Source: an uncultured Muribaculaceae bacterium
GTDB lineage: Bacteria > Bacteroidota > Bacteroidia > Bacteroidales > Muribaculaceae
NCBI GenBank assembly: GCA_910584055.1
Contig: CAJTZS010000073.1
Coordinates: 1 to 12,244, forward strand
DNA: 12,244 nt
Direction: 5' to 3'
Shown here: positions 1 through 6,909 of the stretch, piece by piece
How the letters are laid out: every line of letters starts with the position of its first letter
Numbering within the stretch: the stretch's first letter is position 1
The notes under the pieces: model-generated
The model's database searches: none
What the model saw: only the letters and a program-made list of their open reading frames with translations
Told to the model about the DNA's origin: nothing
Translations under genes and position numbers: made by a program

Positions 1-82
1 TAACTGGAGATTTCTGCATCGTGCTTAACATCTAACTTTATTTAATCTCTAATATTGACATCCGGAGTCTTTCGATTTGAAA

Positions 83-1027
83 TCATTGGAGTGGCAAAAT
101 GTAACGGTTGTATGCCACTCCGGTGGCCCCGAACGATGCTTTCTGCCTTAGGAGGCCTTCGTTGAGATATGTGCCGTGGTTTTCGTTGCTTGTGCCGAAA
201 TCGAAATACTCACGGTTGGCATATTCCACGGAGATGAGCTGATGGAAGAGGGGAGTAAGAAGGTTGCATGCGCGACCGTAGGGAGTGGTGGCTATGTATT
301 GTGCGTGGGCGACAATGCCGGTGTCGTAGATGCATACAGCGGCGTGTGGTTCTCCTTGCATCTCCAGCATCCAGAATCTGATTTCATTGGGAAACCGCTC
401 TTTGAGCAATTGCATCTCCTGCGCTGTGTGAACCGGAGTGGCGTCATGTCTGTCGTGAAGGCAATCTGATACCATCCTCATAACCGGCAACGCGTCTTGA
501 GACTCTTTAATCCTGAATTGCAACGAGGCGGTCTTGGAAAGGGCGCGCCTTCTCAATTTATTGTATGCGCATTCCCGGTGGAGAGGGATTGCAGTAGAGA
601 GGTTGCATTCGGTTCTTGTGGCTCCGAGTCTGAAGAGGGCATATTCATCTTCCTGTGACGGACGGTATGTGTAGATGAATGGTAGCGTCTTATAGTCGAG
701 CGCTGAATAACCTTCCTTTTTCCAGATAGAAGCCGCCTCTGTGAATATATCCAGAACATCTGCTCCATCAATATGGCGCTGAGGCAGAAGCCACCCCCCG
801 TAAGTGAGCCCTTGATGAGAATGCAGCACTCCGTCTTCCGTAATGTTGGCAGGCAATATCGCTGCCGTCTTGTCACCTTTATATGCTATCCAGGATGAAT
901 CCATGAAGCGGTCGGAATGGTAATCCATATAGTCGCGGAGGAACAGGAACGTGGCATTTCGCGATTCTCTGACGAAGCTGTCCCATTGCGGCTTTAAGTC
1001 GGGGGAGTATTTTTTTATGGTTATCAT
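83..1027 (-). CDS. FemAB-like GNAT-fold acyltransferase
   Basis: This 314-residue protein has the two-domain look of the FemAB/Acetyltransf_6 group of GNAT enzymes, which transfer acyl or aminoacyl groups, in some members onto peptidoglycan precursors. Visible signs are an N-terminal half with aromatic residues (FLFLRDYMDYH at 27-37), a basic YNKLRRRALSK segment at 155-165, and a C-terminal FDFGTSNENHG (275-285) followed by GLLRQKASFGA (291-301), which resembles the family's conserved end. No signal peptide or membrane segment is seen, so it should be cytoplasmic. Its ATG overlaps the stop of the upstream EnvC-like gene by four bases (ATGA), which implies translational coupling and a shared envelope role. 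The substrate cannot be read from the sequence. A GNAT enzyme acting on a sugar or lipid is equally possible. The fold call is fairly secure, the role is not. Confidence 0.75.
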   Translation of the reverse strand: MITIKKYSPDLKPQWDSFVRESRNATFLFLRDYMDYHSDRFMDSSWIAYKGDKTAAILPANITEDGVLHSHQGLTYGGWLLPQRHIDGADVLDIFTEAASIWKKEGYSALDYKTLPFIYTYRPSQEDEYALFRLGATRTECNLSTAIPLHRECAYNKLRRRALSKTASLQFRIKESQDALPVMRMVSDCLHDRHDATPVHTAQEMQLLKERFPNEIRFWMLEMQGEPHAAVCIYDTGIVAHAQYIATTPYGRACNLLTPLFHQLISVEYANREYFDFGTSNENHGTYLNEGLLRQKASFGATGVAYNRYILPLQ

Positions 1028-2595
1028 CTTATCCAGTCGAGGGGGTTCAGCTTATCGCGGTTTTTCCACACTTCAAAATGAATAGAGGAATGAGACGGGT
1101 CTTCTTCATCGGGGGCGAGGCGACCGAGGACCTGGCCTTGTTTCACCACATCTCCAATTTTCACGGCAGGGGAGGATATGTTGCCATATACGGTATAGTA
1201 ATTGCCATGATTCACGATTACTACGGTAGAGAAACCGGGTATGACATAGACTCCCGACACTTTCCCTCCATACACCGCCTGAGCGGAAGCTCCTGACGAT
1301 GTTTCTGCGTCAATGCCGGGGTTATCGTACATGACATCGGGTAATTCCGGGAGGGAATGACGCCCGAATTGACTTGTAACCCGAAAAGCACCCGAAACGG
1401 GACGCGGCAACGATCCCCGCATGGAGGCAAAATTGCCGGCATGCGACACCGAGGCTTCAACCTGTCTGTCGCCGCGCGGTTTGCGTTTACGCGCTTCGGC
1501 ATAATCCTTTTTACCTTTATTATCAGCCTTTTTGTTTTTTGTCTGTTTTTTGTCCTCCTTCTTGTCCTGCTTCTTATCTGTTTTTGACTGTTTCGTTTCT
1601 TCTGCAAGGAGTTTCTCTTCTTCAGCTTTGCGCGCCTCTTCTGCAAGCCTTGCCTCTTCAGCTGCCTTACGGGCTTCTTCTGCCCGGCGAGCTTCTTCCG
1701 CTTTTCTGTTTTCCTCGGCTATAAGAGCTGCTATCCGGCTTTTAAGCGCGTTGGCTTCCTGTTGTTTCTTGGCAAGATGAGACTGGAGGGCTTGCCCGTT
1801 GCGACGGAGTGCGCCAACGACGGCATCCTGCCGCTGATATTGCGTAGTGAGCTGATTCTGTGCGGCTATCTGACGCGAGAGGGCAATGTCTTTCTCGCGG
1901 CGCGACTGCTCGAGTTGTTCCTTCTGCAGGGTCAACTCTTTTACCGATGCGGAGATTTCAGCTGATTTTTTGCTGCGCCATGATGACACCTGCTTGAGAT
2001 ATCGCATGCGGCGCATTGCCTGGCTGAAGTTTTTTGAGGAGAAAATAAAGGCGAGATTGGAGTTGGAGTTCCTTTTACCCCTGATTTTTTTTATAGACCG
2101 GAGATAATCTTCCCTCATCTTTTTCAACTGCATTTCAGATGTGGTGATCTCGGTTTCGAGACCGGAAATACGGGTGTCGAGCCGCTGCACCTGTTCGGTG
2201 GCTTTCGCAACAAGGCTCTTGCCCGTGGTTATGTCGGCGTTAAGACGGCTAAGTTCGCTTAATCCTTTCTTGACTTCGGCTTCGTTCCGTTTCAACTCCT
2301 CTTTTGTGCGGGCAATCTCCTTCTGCGTCTCCGCCTGGCGACGTTTTGCATCAGCCGATGTCTCAGGCTTGGTTCTCTTCTTTGTCGATGCTTTAGTCGT
2401 TGTTCTGGATTTAGAACGAGAGTTTACGCTCTTCGATGCTTTTTTTGATTTCGAACGAGCTTGGGCAGTGTTTTTCTGTTCGGTTTTTGCCTTTGTCCTT
2501 GTTTTGTTCTTTTGAGCGTCAGCCGGGATTGAGCCTACGGTCATGACAAGAATCAGGATAAGGTATAGAATATATGTGGTCAGCCGATGTGTCAT
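1024..2595 (-). CDS. EnvC-like murein hydrolase activator with degenerate LytM domain
   Basis: This is a 523-residue exported protein. I chose the ATG at 2595 because it starts directly with a signal peptide (hydrophobic core about residues 8-20, likely cleavage after PADA at 27). An upstream in-frame ATG at 2685 would put 30 polar residues before it, inside the previous gene. The order is signal peptide, Lys/Ser/Thr-rich linker, long coiled coil (about 80-300), Ala/Glu-rich then Lys-rich low-complexity stretch (about 300-375), and a C-terminal LytM/M23 domain (about 401-523). In the LytM domain the zinc-ligand motif HxGxD reads NPGID (N425, D429), the HxH motif reads SIH (S504, H506), and the usual YxH reads YGN. 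Most catalytic histidines are therefore gone, as in E. coli EnvC, which activates amidases rather than cutting the wall. Activator of a periplasmic N-acetylmuramyl-L-alanine amidase in cell separation is the inferred role. The start lies five bases after the DUF4292 stop. Confidence 0.85.
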   Translation of the reverse strand: MTHRLTTYILYLILILVMTVGSIPADAQKNKTRTKAKTEQKNTAQARSKSKKASKSVNSRSKSRTTTKASTKKRTKPETSADAKRRQAETQKEIARTKEELKRNEAEVKKGLSELSRLNADITTGKSLVAKATEQVQRLDTRISGLETEITTSEMQLKKMREDYLRSIKKIRGKRNSNSNLAFIFSSKNFSQAMRRMRYLKQVSSWRSKKSAEISASVKELTLQKEQLEQSRREKDIALSRQIAAQNQLTTQYQRQDAVVGALRRNGQALQSHLAKKQQEANALKSRIAALIAEENRKAEEARRAEEARKAAEEARLAEEARKAEEEKLLAEETKQSKTDKKQDKKEDKKQTKNKKADNKGKKDYAEARKRKPRGDRQVEASVSHAGNFASMRGSLPRPVSGAFRVTSQFGRHSLPELPDVMYDNPGIDAETSSGASAQAVYGGKVSGVYVIPGFSTVVIVNHGNYYTVYGNISSPAVKIGDVVKQGQVLGRLAPDEEDPSHSSIHFEVWKNRDKLNPLDWIR

Positions 2596-2600
2596 TGTTG

Positions 2601-3476
2601 TCAGAAGGATTTGATGAACTGCTTTATCCCTACGCGAGTGTATCTGGAGTTTAAGTTCAGCGGTGAGGGAGATTTCACGTCCCATCTTGGCGCGTTGAAT
2701 TCAATTTCTGCATCGAATTTCTGTTTCAGATCCTGATTGAACACGACATTCATGTCGAATCCGTTTTCTGCGTGTTCATAGTTCAGGGAAAGGGCAAGTT
2801 CATGGTCTGCCGTGGATGCCTCGATAAGCATCCTGTCTATCAGCCCTAATGCATTGACCTTGTAGGAATAGAAGAATTCATCTTCCTCGGAGTGTCCTCT
2901 CGGAAATGTCAGCGACCATTGTTTCTCTGCGTTTTCCGGGGAAATCTCTTCAAAATCGAAAAAGTCGGAATTGCCTGTTGTCAATTCCCCGGCTTTAAGC
3001 GCGACAACCCTTGCAAGAAGAAGGCTCTGGATGTCGGCGATTATGCAGGGATAGTCATATTTGATTCCTGATATTGATTCCGAGCAATATACGTGTTTCA
3101 TTTTATTAACGGCGGTCACGGTGTCCCCTGCCACATCAATTCTGCCCACTTCGCCAAGAAGCGATGCTCTGACCGAAATGGATATCTCTTCCCCTTTTTT
3201 CATAAAAATCTTCAAGGTGGGGGATATGGGGAGCTTTTTCAAGCGCAGCTTACCGGAAAGTTCAGCCGTTTCCCAATCCGTGTAATTAGGCAGTATCGCC
3301 TCGAGGGCCTCAAGCCTGACTCCATCGATCGCTCCTGATCTTGTGGGGTCAATGGCATTGATGTGATTGCCGGTAACAGTATCCTGCTGTTGGCTTTTCT
3401 TTGTGCCGCACGCGGATAATGAAACAATCGTGAGTGTAAGAAACAGAAATAATTTAAAAATATTACTATTTTGCAT
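2601..3476 (-). CDS. DUF4292 family lipoprotein
   Basis: This is a 291-residue predicted lipoprotein. A hydrophobic N-terminus (residues 8-20) ends in the lipobox LSAC, with Cys23 as the lipidation site, followed by a polar GTKKSQQQ linker. The remainder is beta-rich in appearance, with alternating polar and hydrophobic residues (for example LSGKLRLKK and ISISVRASLLGEVGRIDV) and a typical end with short strands. This fits the Bacteroidetes DUF4292 family. From memory that family resembles LolA/LolB-type half-barrels that handle lipidated cargo, but I cannot verify this, and no biochemical function is visible. It begins inside the end of the TPR gene (11-base overlap) and ends five bases before the EnvC-like gene, so all three are probably translated together. 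An outer-membrane or periplasmic-face location is inferred. Confidence 0.8.
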   Translation of the reverse strand: MQNSNIFKLFLFLTLTIVSLSACGTKKSQQQDTVTGNHINAIDPTRSGAIDGVRLEALEAILPNYTDWETAELSGKLRLKKLPISPTLKIFMKKGEEISISVRASLLGEVGRIDVAGDTVTAVNKMKHVYCSESISGIKYDYPCIIADIQSLLLARVVALKAGELTTGNSDFFDFEEISPENAEKQWSLTFPRGHSEEDEFFYSYKVNALGLIDRMLIEASTADHELALSLNYEHAENGFDMNVVFNQDLKQKFDAEIEFNAPRWDVKSPSPLNLNSRYTRVGIKQFIKSF

Positions 3477-5283
3477 TTTTCAGCGTTTTGATTTTTTGTT
3501 TGACATCGTTGTTTTCAGGTTCGAGTTCAAGGACTTTGTCGTATGCCTCAAGTGCCTCGGATTTCTCGCCGAGAGCGGCGAGAATGTCTCCGTAATGCTC
3601 ATACAGTTCAGCGTGCTCGCTCCCGTCTTTGGCTGCTTCTTCCACTGCCGATGCCTGATATTTCCTTGCTTCCTCGTTTTCGCCCTTCTTATGGAGAATC
3701 CACGCGTATGTGTCAAGATATGTGGGATTTGAAGAGTTCTCTCCGTCTAAGCTTTTCAGGCTCATCTCGGCAGCGCGGTCGAGGTCTCCTCCGTTCTCAC
3801 TCAGAAAGTATGCATAATTATTGAGGGCGAGAGTGTTGTCGGGATGTAGGGCGAGCGCATTGTCGTAAGCCTTGAATGCATCGGCAAGGTTTTTCTTGCC
3901 ATAGTAACAGTCGCCGATGCTTGTGTAGATCTGCGAAAGCCTCTGCAGGTCGTCGTATTGTATTGAAGACGGGATGTTGCGGGCTGTAAGCGCAGTGTCG
4001 AGGGGAAGTGACGGAGCAATGTCCTTGAGAATATTTCTGTACGCCTCTATGGCGATGTCGAAATCATCTGCCATTTGTGCTGCTGAGGCATAAAGGACCA
4101 TAAGGTTTCTGGAGGGAGTCATGTGCTTCGCAAGTTCCTGATAAGTCTTAATCGCGTCAGAAGCTCTGTCGTCGGCCATCTGGTATGTCATCAACTGCCC
4201 CCGGTATTTCTCTTCCGAAGGGGCGAGGTCGATGGCATAGCCTATCTGTTCGCAGGCATCCTCGAAATTGCCTTTGGCGGCGGAATAGCGGGCGGCAAGG
4301 TCGAGGACGTCGGGCTCGTGTGGATACTGTTCGCTCAGGACGCTGAAGAGATGGTCTCCGCGTGAAGTGCTTTGTTTGTCGTTGAGCAATTTCTGGAGAT
4401 ATTCCTCGAGCATCATGAGTTTCTGGCCGAGGTCGAAATCTTCCGATAGAAGTGCTTCATATGTTTTTGAATCATAGCGTATTGAATCCCCCTGTTGGCG
4501 ATAATAATTTGCCAAGGCGATTTTGGCTGCCCCGTAATCAGGATTGAGCCGTTCTGCTTCCTCATAATAGAGTAGCGTTGAATCCGGCTGGTTAGCCATC
4601 TCGAACAGGTTACCTTTGAGGATACGGTATGCAGGTTCCGCAGGGTTGTGGTTTACAAGTGCGGAGGCCTCGCCGAGGGCTCCGACAGTGTCGCGGCGTG
4701 CAAGGTGATAGGAGATCTTCTTGATTGTGACCTGAGGATTGTAGCCCTCCACAGTTTCGTATTTTGATAGAGCTTGCAGGGCATTGTCTATATCTCCGTC
4801 AGCCATATAGGCTTCGGAAAGGTGCACGAGCGTGGATGTGAGGTCCGGGCGGCGTTCGGCGGTGCGTTTGAACACGCGGATAGCTTCCTTGACGGAGTCT
4901 ATGCGCGCGGCAACGTATGCATAATAAAGGGCTTCGTTGTATTCGTCCGGATATTTGTCAACAAACGGACGCATCAGCGACAGGGAGCGGGCAAGTTCGG
5001 TGCGTGTCTGCATTGTGTCGAGCTCGGCGGCAAGGCGCTGAGTCCCGAATGCGGAAGCCGCTTCTGTGTATGAAGGATCTATTTCAGAGGCTTTTTTGTA
5101 ATATTCATACGCAACTGCCGGTTCGTCGGCCATCTGGCGCCGTAACCCTTCCAGGTAATAATAACGCGCTTTCTGGCGCTCGGTCGAAAGATCCGGGCGA
5201 ACAGCGCGGGGCTTGGCGGCAATTGCCGTAACCGCCATAATGGCGGCGAAAAGCAGATATATGAATTTTAGATTCTTTTTCAT
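3466..5283 (-). CDS. exported tetratricopeptide repeat protein
   Basis: This is a 605-residue TPR protein. The ATG at 5283 is chosen because MKKNLKF and a hydrophobic stretch ending AIAAKPRA give a clean signal peptide. The longer in-frame reading from 5355 adds 24 residues with no such logic and would nearly abut dut. TPR-like helical pairs run along almost the whole chain. Clear ones are the YYYLEGL...AYEYYKKASEIDPSY unit near residues 40-80, the FKAYDNALALHPDN unit near 470, and the last complete unit, ALEAYDKVLELEPEN, just before the C-terminus. TPRs bind proteins, so it is likely a periplasmic scaffold; no enzymatic motif is seen. Its stop lies inside the DUF4292 gene (11-base overlap). 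It starts 78 bases after dut, and I found no convincing promoter in that gap, so transcription from upstream of dut is likely. Confidence 0.85.
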   Translation of the reverse strand: MKKNLKFIYLLFAAIMAVTAIAAKPRAVRPDLSTERQKARYYYLEGLRRQMADEPAVAYEYYKKASEIDPSYTEAASAFGTQRLAAELDTMQTRTELARSLSLMRPFVDKYPDEYNEALYYAYVAARIDSVKEAIRVFKRTAERRPDLTSTLVHLSEAYMADGDIDNALQALSKYETVEGYNPQVTIKKISYHLARRDTVGALGEASALVNHNPAEPAYRILKGNLFEMANQPDSTLLYYEEAERLNPDYGAAKIALANYYRQQGDSIRYDSKTYEALLSEDFDLGQKLMMLEEYLQKLLNDKQSTSRGDHLFSVLSEQYPHEPDVLDLAARYSAAKGNFEDACEQIGYAIDLAPSEEKYRGQLMTYQMADDRASDAIKTYQELAKHMTPSRNLMVLYASAAQMADDFDIAIEAYRNILKDIAPSLPLDTALTARNIPSSIQYDDLQRLSQIYTSIGDCYYGKKNLADAFKAYDNALALHPDNTLALNNYAYFLSENGGDLDRAAEMSLKSLDGENSSNPTYLDTYAWILHKKGENEEARKYQASAVEEAAKDGSEHAELYEHYGDILAALGEKSEALEAYDKVLELEPENNDVKQKIKTLKNAK

Positions 5284-5361
5284 AAATGAGTTGTTGGTAT
5301 ATGGCGGCACTGAAGATGCCTTCGCGCAACCCTTTGCAGAGGGCTCGACATGCATGTGCTG

Positions 5362-5802
5362 TCAGCTTCTTCCGGTGTGACCGAAGGCTCCGTCTTCACG
5401 CTCGGTGCGGTCGAGGCGTTCCACCGGTTCCCATTCCACCCGGGAATATTGCTTGATAACCATCTGGGCGATACGGTCGCCATCGTTGACAGTGAAGTCG
5501 TTTTCGCCGAGATTGATAAGGATTATGCCGATTTCTCCCCGGTAATCAGCATCGACCGTTCCCGGAGAATTGACGATGGATATTCCATAATTCAGGGCGA
5601 GTCCGGAACGTGGGCGAATCTGGCATTCATACCCCGATGGAAGTTGCATATAGAGGCCTGTAGGTATGAGAGCCCGTTGCATAGGTTTCAGAATTATAGG
5701 GCCTTCGGGAAGATAGGCGCGAATATCCATTCCTGCGGCTTCGAATGTGCCATAGGAGGGGAGGGGGTGGTGACTGCGATTGATAATCTTGACTTTCAGC
5801 AT
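5362..5802 (-). CDS. dut: deoxyuridine 5'-triphosphate nucleotidohydrolase (dUTPase)
   Basis: This trimeric-type dUTPase (146 residues, normal length) hydrolyses dUTP to dUMP and pyrophosphate. That keeps uracil out of DNA and feeds thymidylate synthesis in the cytoplasm. All five family motifs are present in order: AGMDIRAYL (23-31), RPRSGLAL (63-70), GTVDADYRGEIG (81-92) with the likely catalytic Asp84 and the uracil-stacking Tyr87, DRIAQMVI (109-116), and the flexible C-terminal motif REDGAFGHTGRS (135-146), here with Ala and His at positions often Gly and Ser. It is the first gene of the envelope operon and lies about 40 bases past the ferredoxin terminator. I see no clear Bacteroidetes promoter in that gap. 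Confidence 0.97.
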   Translation of the reverse strand: MLKVKIINRSHHPLPSYGTFEAAGMDIRAYLPEGPIILKPMQRALIPTGLYMQLPSGYECQIRPRSGLALNYGISIVNSPGTVDADYRGEIGIILINLGENDFTVNDGDRIAQMVIKQYSRVEWEPVERLDRTEREDGAFGHTGRS

Positions 5803-5841
5803 AATTTTACAGGTATGGGAGTTAAAGAGCTATTTAAAAAT

Positions 5842-5876
5842 AGTGGCTGCCCATATATAAGTAACGGACAGCCACT
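5842..5876 (-). terminator. hairpin terminator downstream of the ferredoxin gene
   Basis: An inverted repeat pairs AGTGGCTG (5842-5849) with CAGCCACT (5869-5876). One mismatch is followed by two further G-C pairs inside. Read on the minus strand, the stem is followed directly by ATTTTTAAATA, a modest T-run. It lies 20 bases after the ferredoxin stop codon and fits an intrinsic terminator for that gene. Termination may be incomplete because the T-run is short, so read-through into dut is possible. Confidence 0.75.
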
Positions 5877-5895
5877 GATTTTGTTGAATTTCGGG

Positions 5896-6063
5896 TTAGC
5901 CCTCTTCGATAGCGTCGTTGGGGCAAACAGATGCGCAGCTGCCGCAGCTGATGCATGTGTCCGGATCGATGTGGTAGATATCGCCCTCAGAGATAGCCTC
6001 AACGGGGCAAACAGGCTGGCATGTTCCGCATGCGATGCATCTGTCAGTAATTACGTAAGCCAT
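5896..6063 (-). CDS. 2[4Fe-4S] ferredoxin
   Basis: This 55-residue cytoplasmic electron carrier, starting MAYVITDRCIACGTC and ending PNDAIEEG, is a clostridial-type ferredoxin. Two CxxCxxCxxxCP motifs are complete: cysteines 9, 12, 15, 19 and 37, 40, 43, 47, each quartet followed by proline. Each half has the expected pseudo-symmetric pattern (C-P-x-x-A-I after the last Cys). These proteins pass low-potential electrons to and from enzymes such as pyruvate:ferredoxin oxidoreductase in anaerobes. The partner here is not encoded nearby. The gene is a single transcription unit with a recognisable promoter and a terminator, and its product is easily overlooked because of its length. Confidence 0.96.
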   Translation of the reverse strand: MAYVITDRCIACGTCQPVCPVEAISEGDIYHIDPDTCISCGSCASVCPNDAIEEG

Positions 6064-6101
6064 AGTTGTAAAATTATTTTAAAGATTTTGATTATACCTT
6101 G

Positions 6102-6133
6102 CAAAATTACCATAATCTCTTTACACTCCCAAA
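6102..6133 (-). promoter_or_regulatory. Bacteroidetes-type promoter of the ferredoxin gene
   Basis: On the minus strand TTTG (6133-6130) is followed after exactly 20 bases by TAATTTTG (6109-6102). This matches the Bacteroidetes primary sigma consensus TTTG at -33 and TAnnTTTG at -7. The predicted start of transcription near 6095 leaves a leader of about 30 bases before the ferredoxin ATG at 6063. The element sits in the divergent gap shared with the plus-strand glycosyltransferase gene. Confidence 0.8.
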
Positions 6134-6148
6134 TAAATGTGAGAAAAA

Positions 6149-6898
6149 ATGCGTTATAAATACATGAGTCCGCTGATTTCGATAATTACGATTACATATA
6201 ATGCCGCCGAGACAATCGGAGTGACGATGGCCTCTGTGGCGCAGCAGACATGCCGCGACTATGAGCATGTCATAATCGACGGTGCTTCGCGCGACGCTAC
6301 CCTTGAGATCGCTCGCAGTTATGAAGGCGTCCGGATTCTCAGCGAACCGGACAAAGGGCTGTACGATGCAATGAACAAGGGTCTTCATATGGCGCGTGGC
6401 AAGTATGTATTGTTCCTTAATTCAGGAGATACTTTTCATTCCGCAGATACACTCGAAGCTTATGCCAGGAGGGCAAGGTTGGGTGACGACATCATATATG
6501 GAGACACCGTGATCGTCGATAAGGAGAGGAGAATGATCGGTCCGAGGCATTATTCAGTTCCTGCGCGGCTGACTTTCGATAGTTTTTCCAAAGGTATGCT
6601 GATATGTCATCAGGCGTTTATGGTAAGAAGCGCTCTTGCCCCTTATTATGAGCTTTCCTATAGGTTTTCGGCTGATTATGATTGGACAATAAGATGTATC
6701 CGGAATGCAGACGAGGAGCGGTGCACGAATCTGGATATGGTGACAATCGATTATCTCTCGGATGGATTGACAGACCGTAACAAGCTGAAATCCCTCCGTG
6801 AACGCTATCTCGTGATGGCAAGTCACTACGGCCACCGCCGAGCGCTGAAACGCCATTTAGAACTTGTTGTCGGCAAGGTTCTGCATACCAAACAATAA
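6149..6898 (+). CDS. family 2 glycosyltransferase (GT-A fold)
   Basis: This soluble or membrane-associated glycosyltransferase of 249 residues adds a sugar from a nucleotide-sugar donor to a growing surface glycan on the cytoplasmic side. Motifs seen are the N-terminal ISIITITYN strand (10-18), DGASRD (44-49), EPDKGLYDAMNKG (66-78), the metal-binding region NSGDT (91-95), CHQAF (153-157) and SADYDW (174-179), all typical of this subgroup of GT2 enzymes. An alternative ATG at 6164 would give a protein starting MSPLISIIT. I prefer 6149 because it follows GTGAG and a run of A, as expected for a Bacteroidetes leader. The flippase gene follows after 11 bases, so the two are probably co-transcribed. 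Donor and acceptor sugars cannot be told. Confidence 0.92.
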   Translation: MRYKYMSPLISIITITYNAAETIGVTMASVAQQTCRDYEHVIIDGASRDATLEIARSYEGVRILSEPDKGLYDAMNKGLHMARGKYVLFLNSGDTFHSADTLEAYARRARLGDDIIYGDTVIVDKERRMIGPRHYSVPARLTFDSFSKGMLICHQAFMVRSALAPYYELSYRFSADYDWTIRCIRNADEERCTNLDMVTIDYLSDGLTDRNKLKSLRERYLVMASHYGHRRALKRHLELVVGKVLHTKQ

Positions 6899-6909
6899 TT
6901 ATTCTCGGA

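Noticed and set aside
1..82. Possible gene end or RNA gene at the left edge
   Set aside because: Only 82 AT-rich bases with no open frame of note, no tRNA-like pairing and no terminator hairpin.
1500..1600. A-runs in the EnvC-like mRNA as programmed frameshift site
   Set aside because: The frame is intact on both sides and the alternative frames lead to no sensible protein; Lys codons explain the runs.
1532..1780. Plus-strand open frames rich in Ser/Leu/Phe opposite the EnvC-like gene
   Set aside because: They are the antisense readings of the Ala/Glu/Lys-rich repeats, with no start context or family resemblance.
2596..2685. Upstream in-frame start for the EnvC-like gene, adding 30 residues
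   Set aside because: It lies inside the DUF4292 gene and puts a polar segment before a clean signal peptide that begins at 2595.
5284..5355. Upstream in-frame start for the TPR gene, adding 24 residues
   Set aside because: The extension precedes a normal MKKNLKF signal peptide and has no recognisable feature.
5284..5361. Possible promoter for the TPR gene between it and dut
   Set aside because: No TAnnTTTG with TTTG at the right spacing is visible on the minus strand; co-transcription with dut is simpler.
5930..5956. Partial inverted and direct repeat of GCAGCTG in the ferredoxin gene
   Set aside because: It is explained by the repeated Cys-Gly/Ser-Cys codons of the cluster-binding motif.
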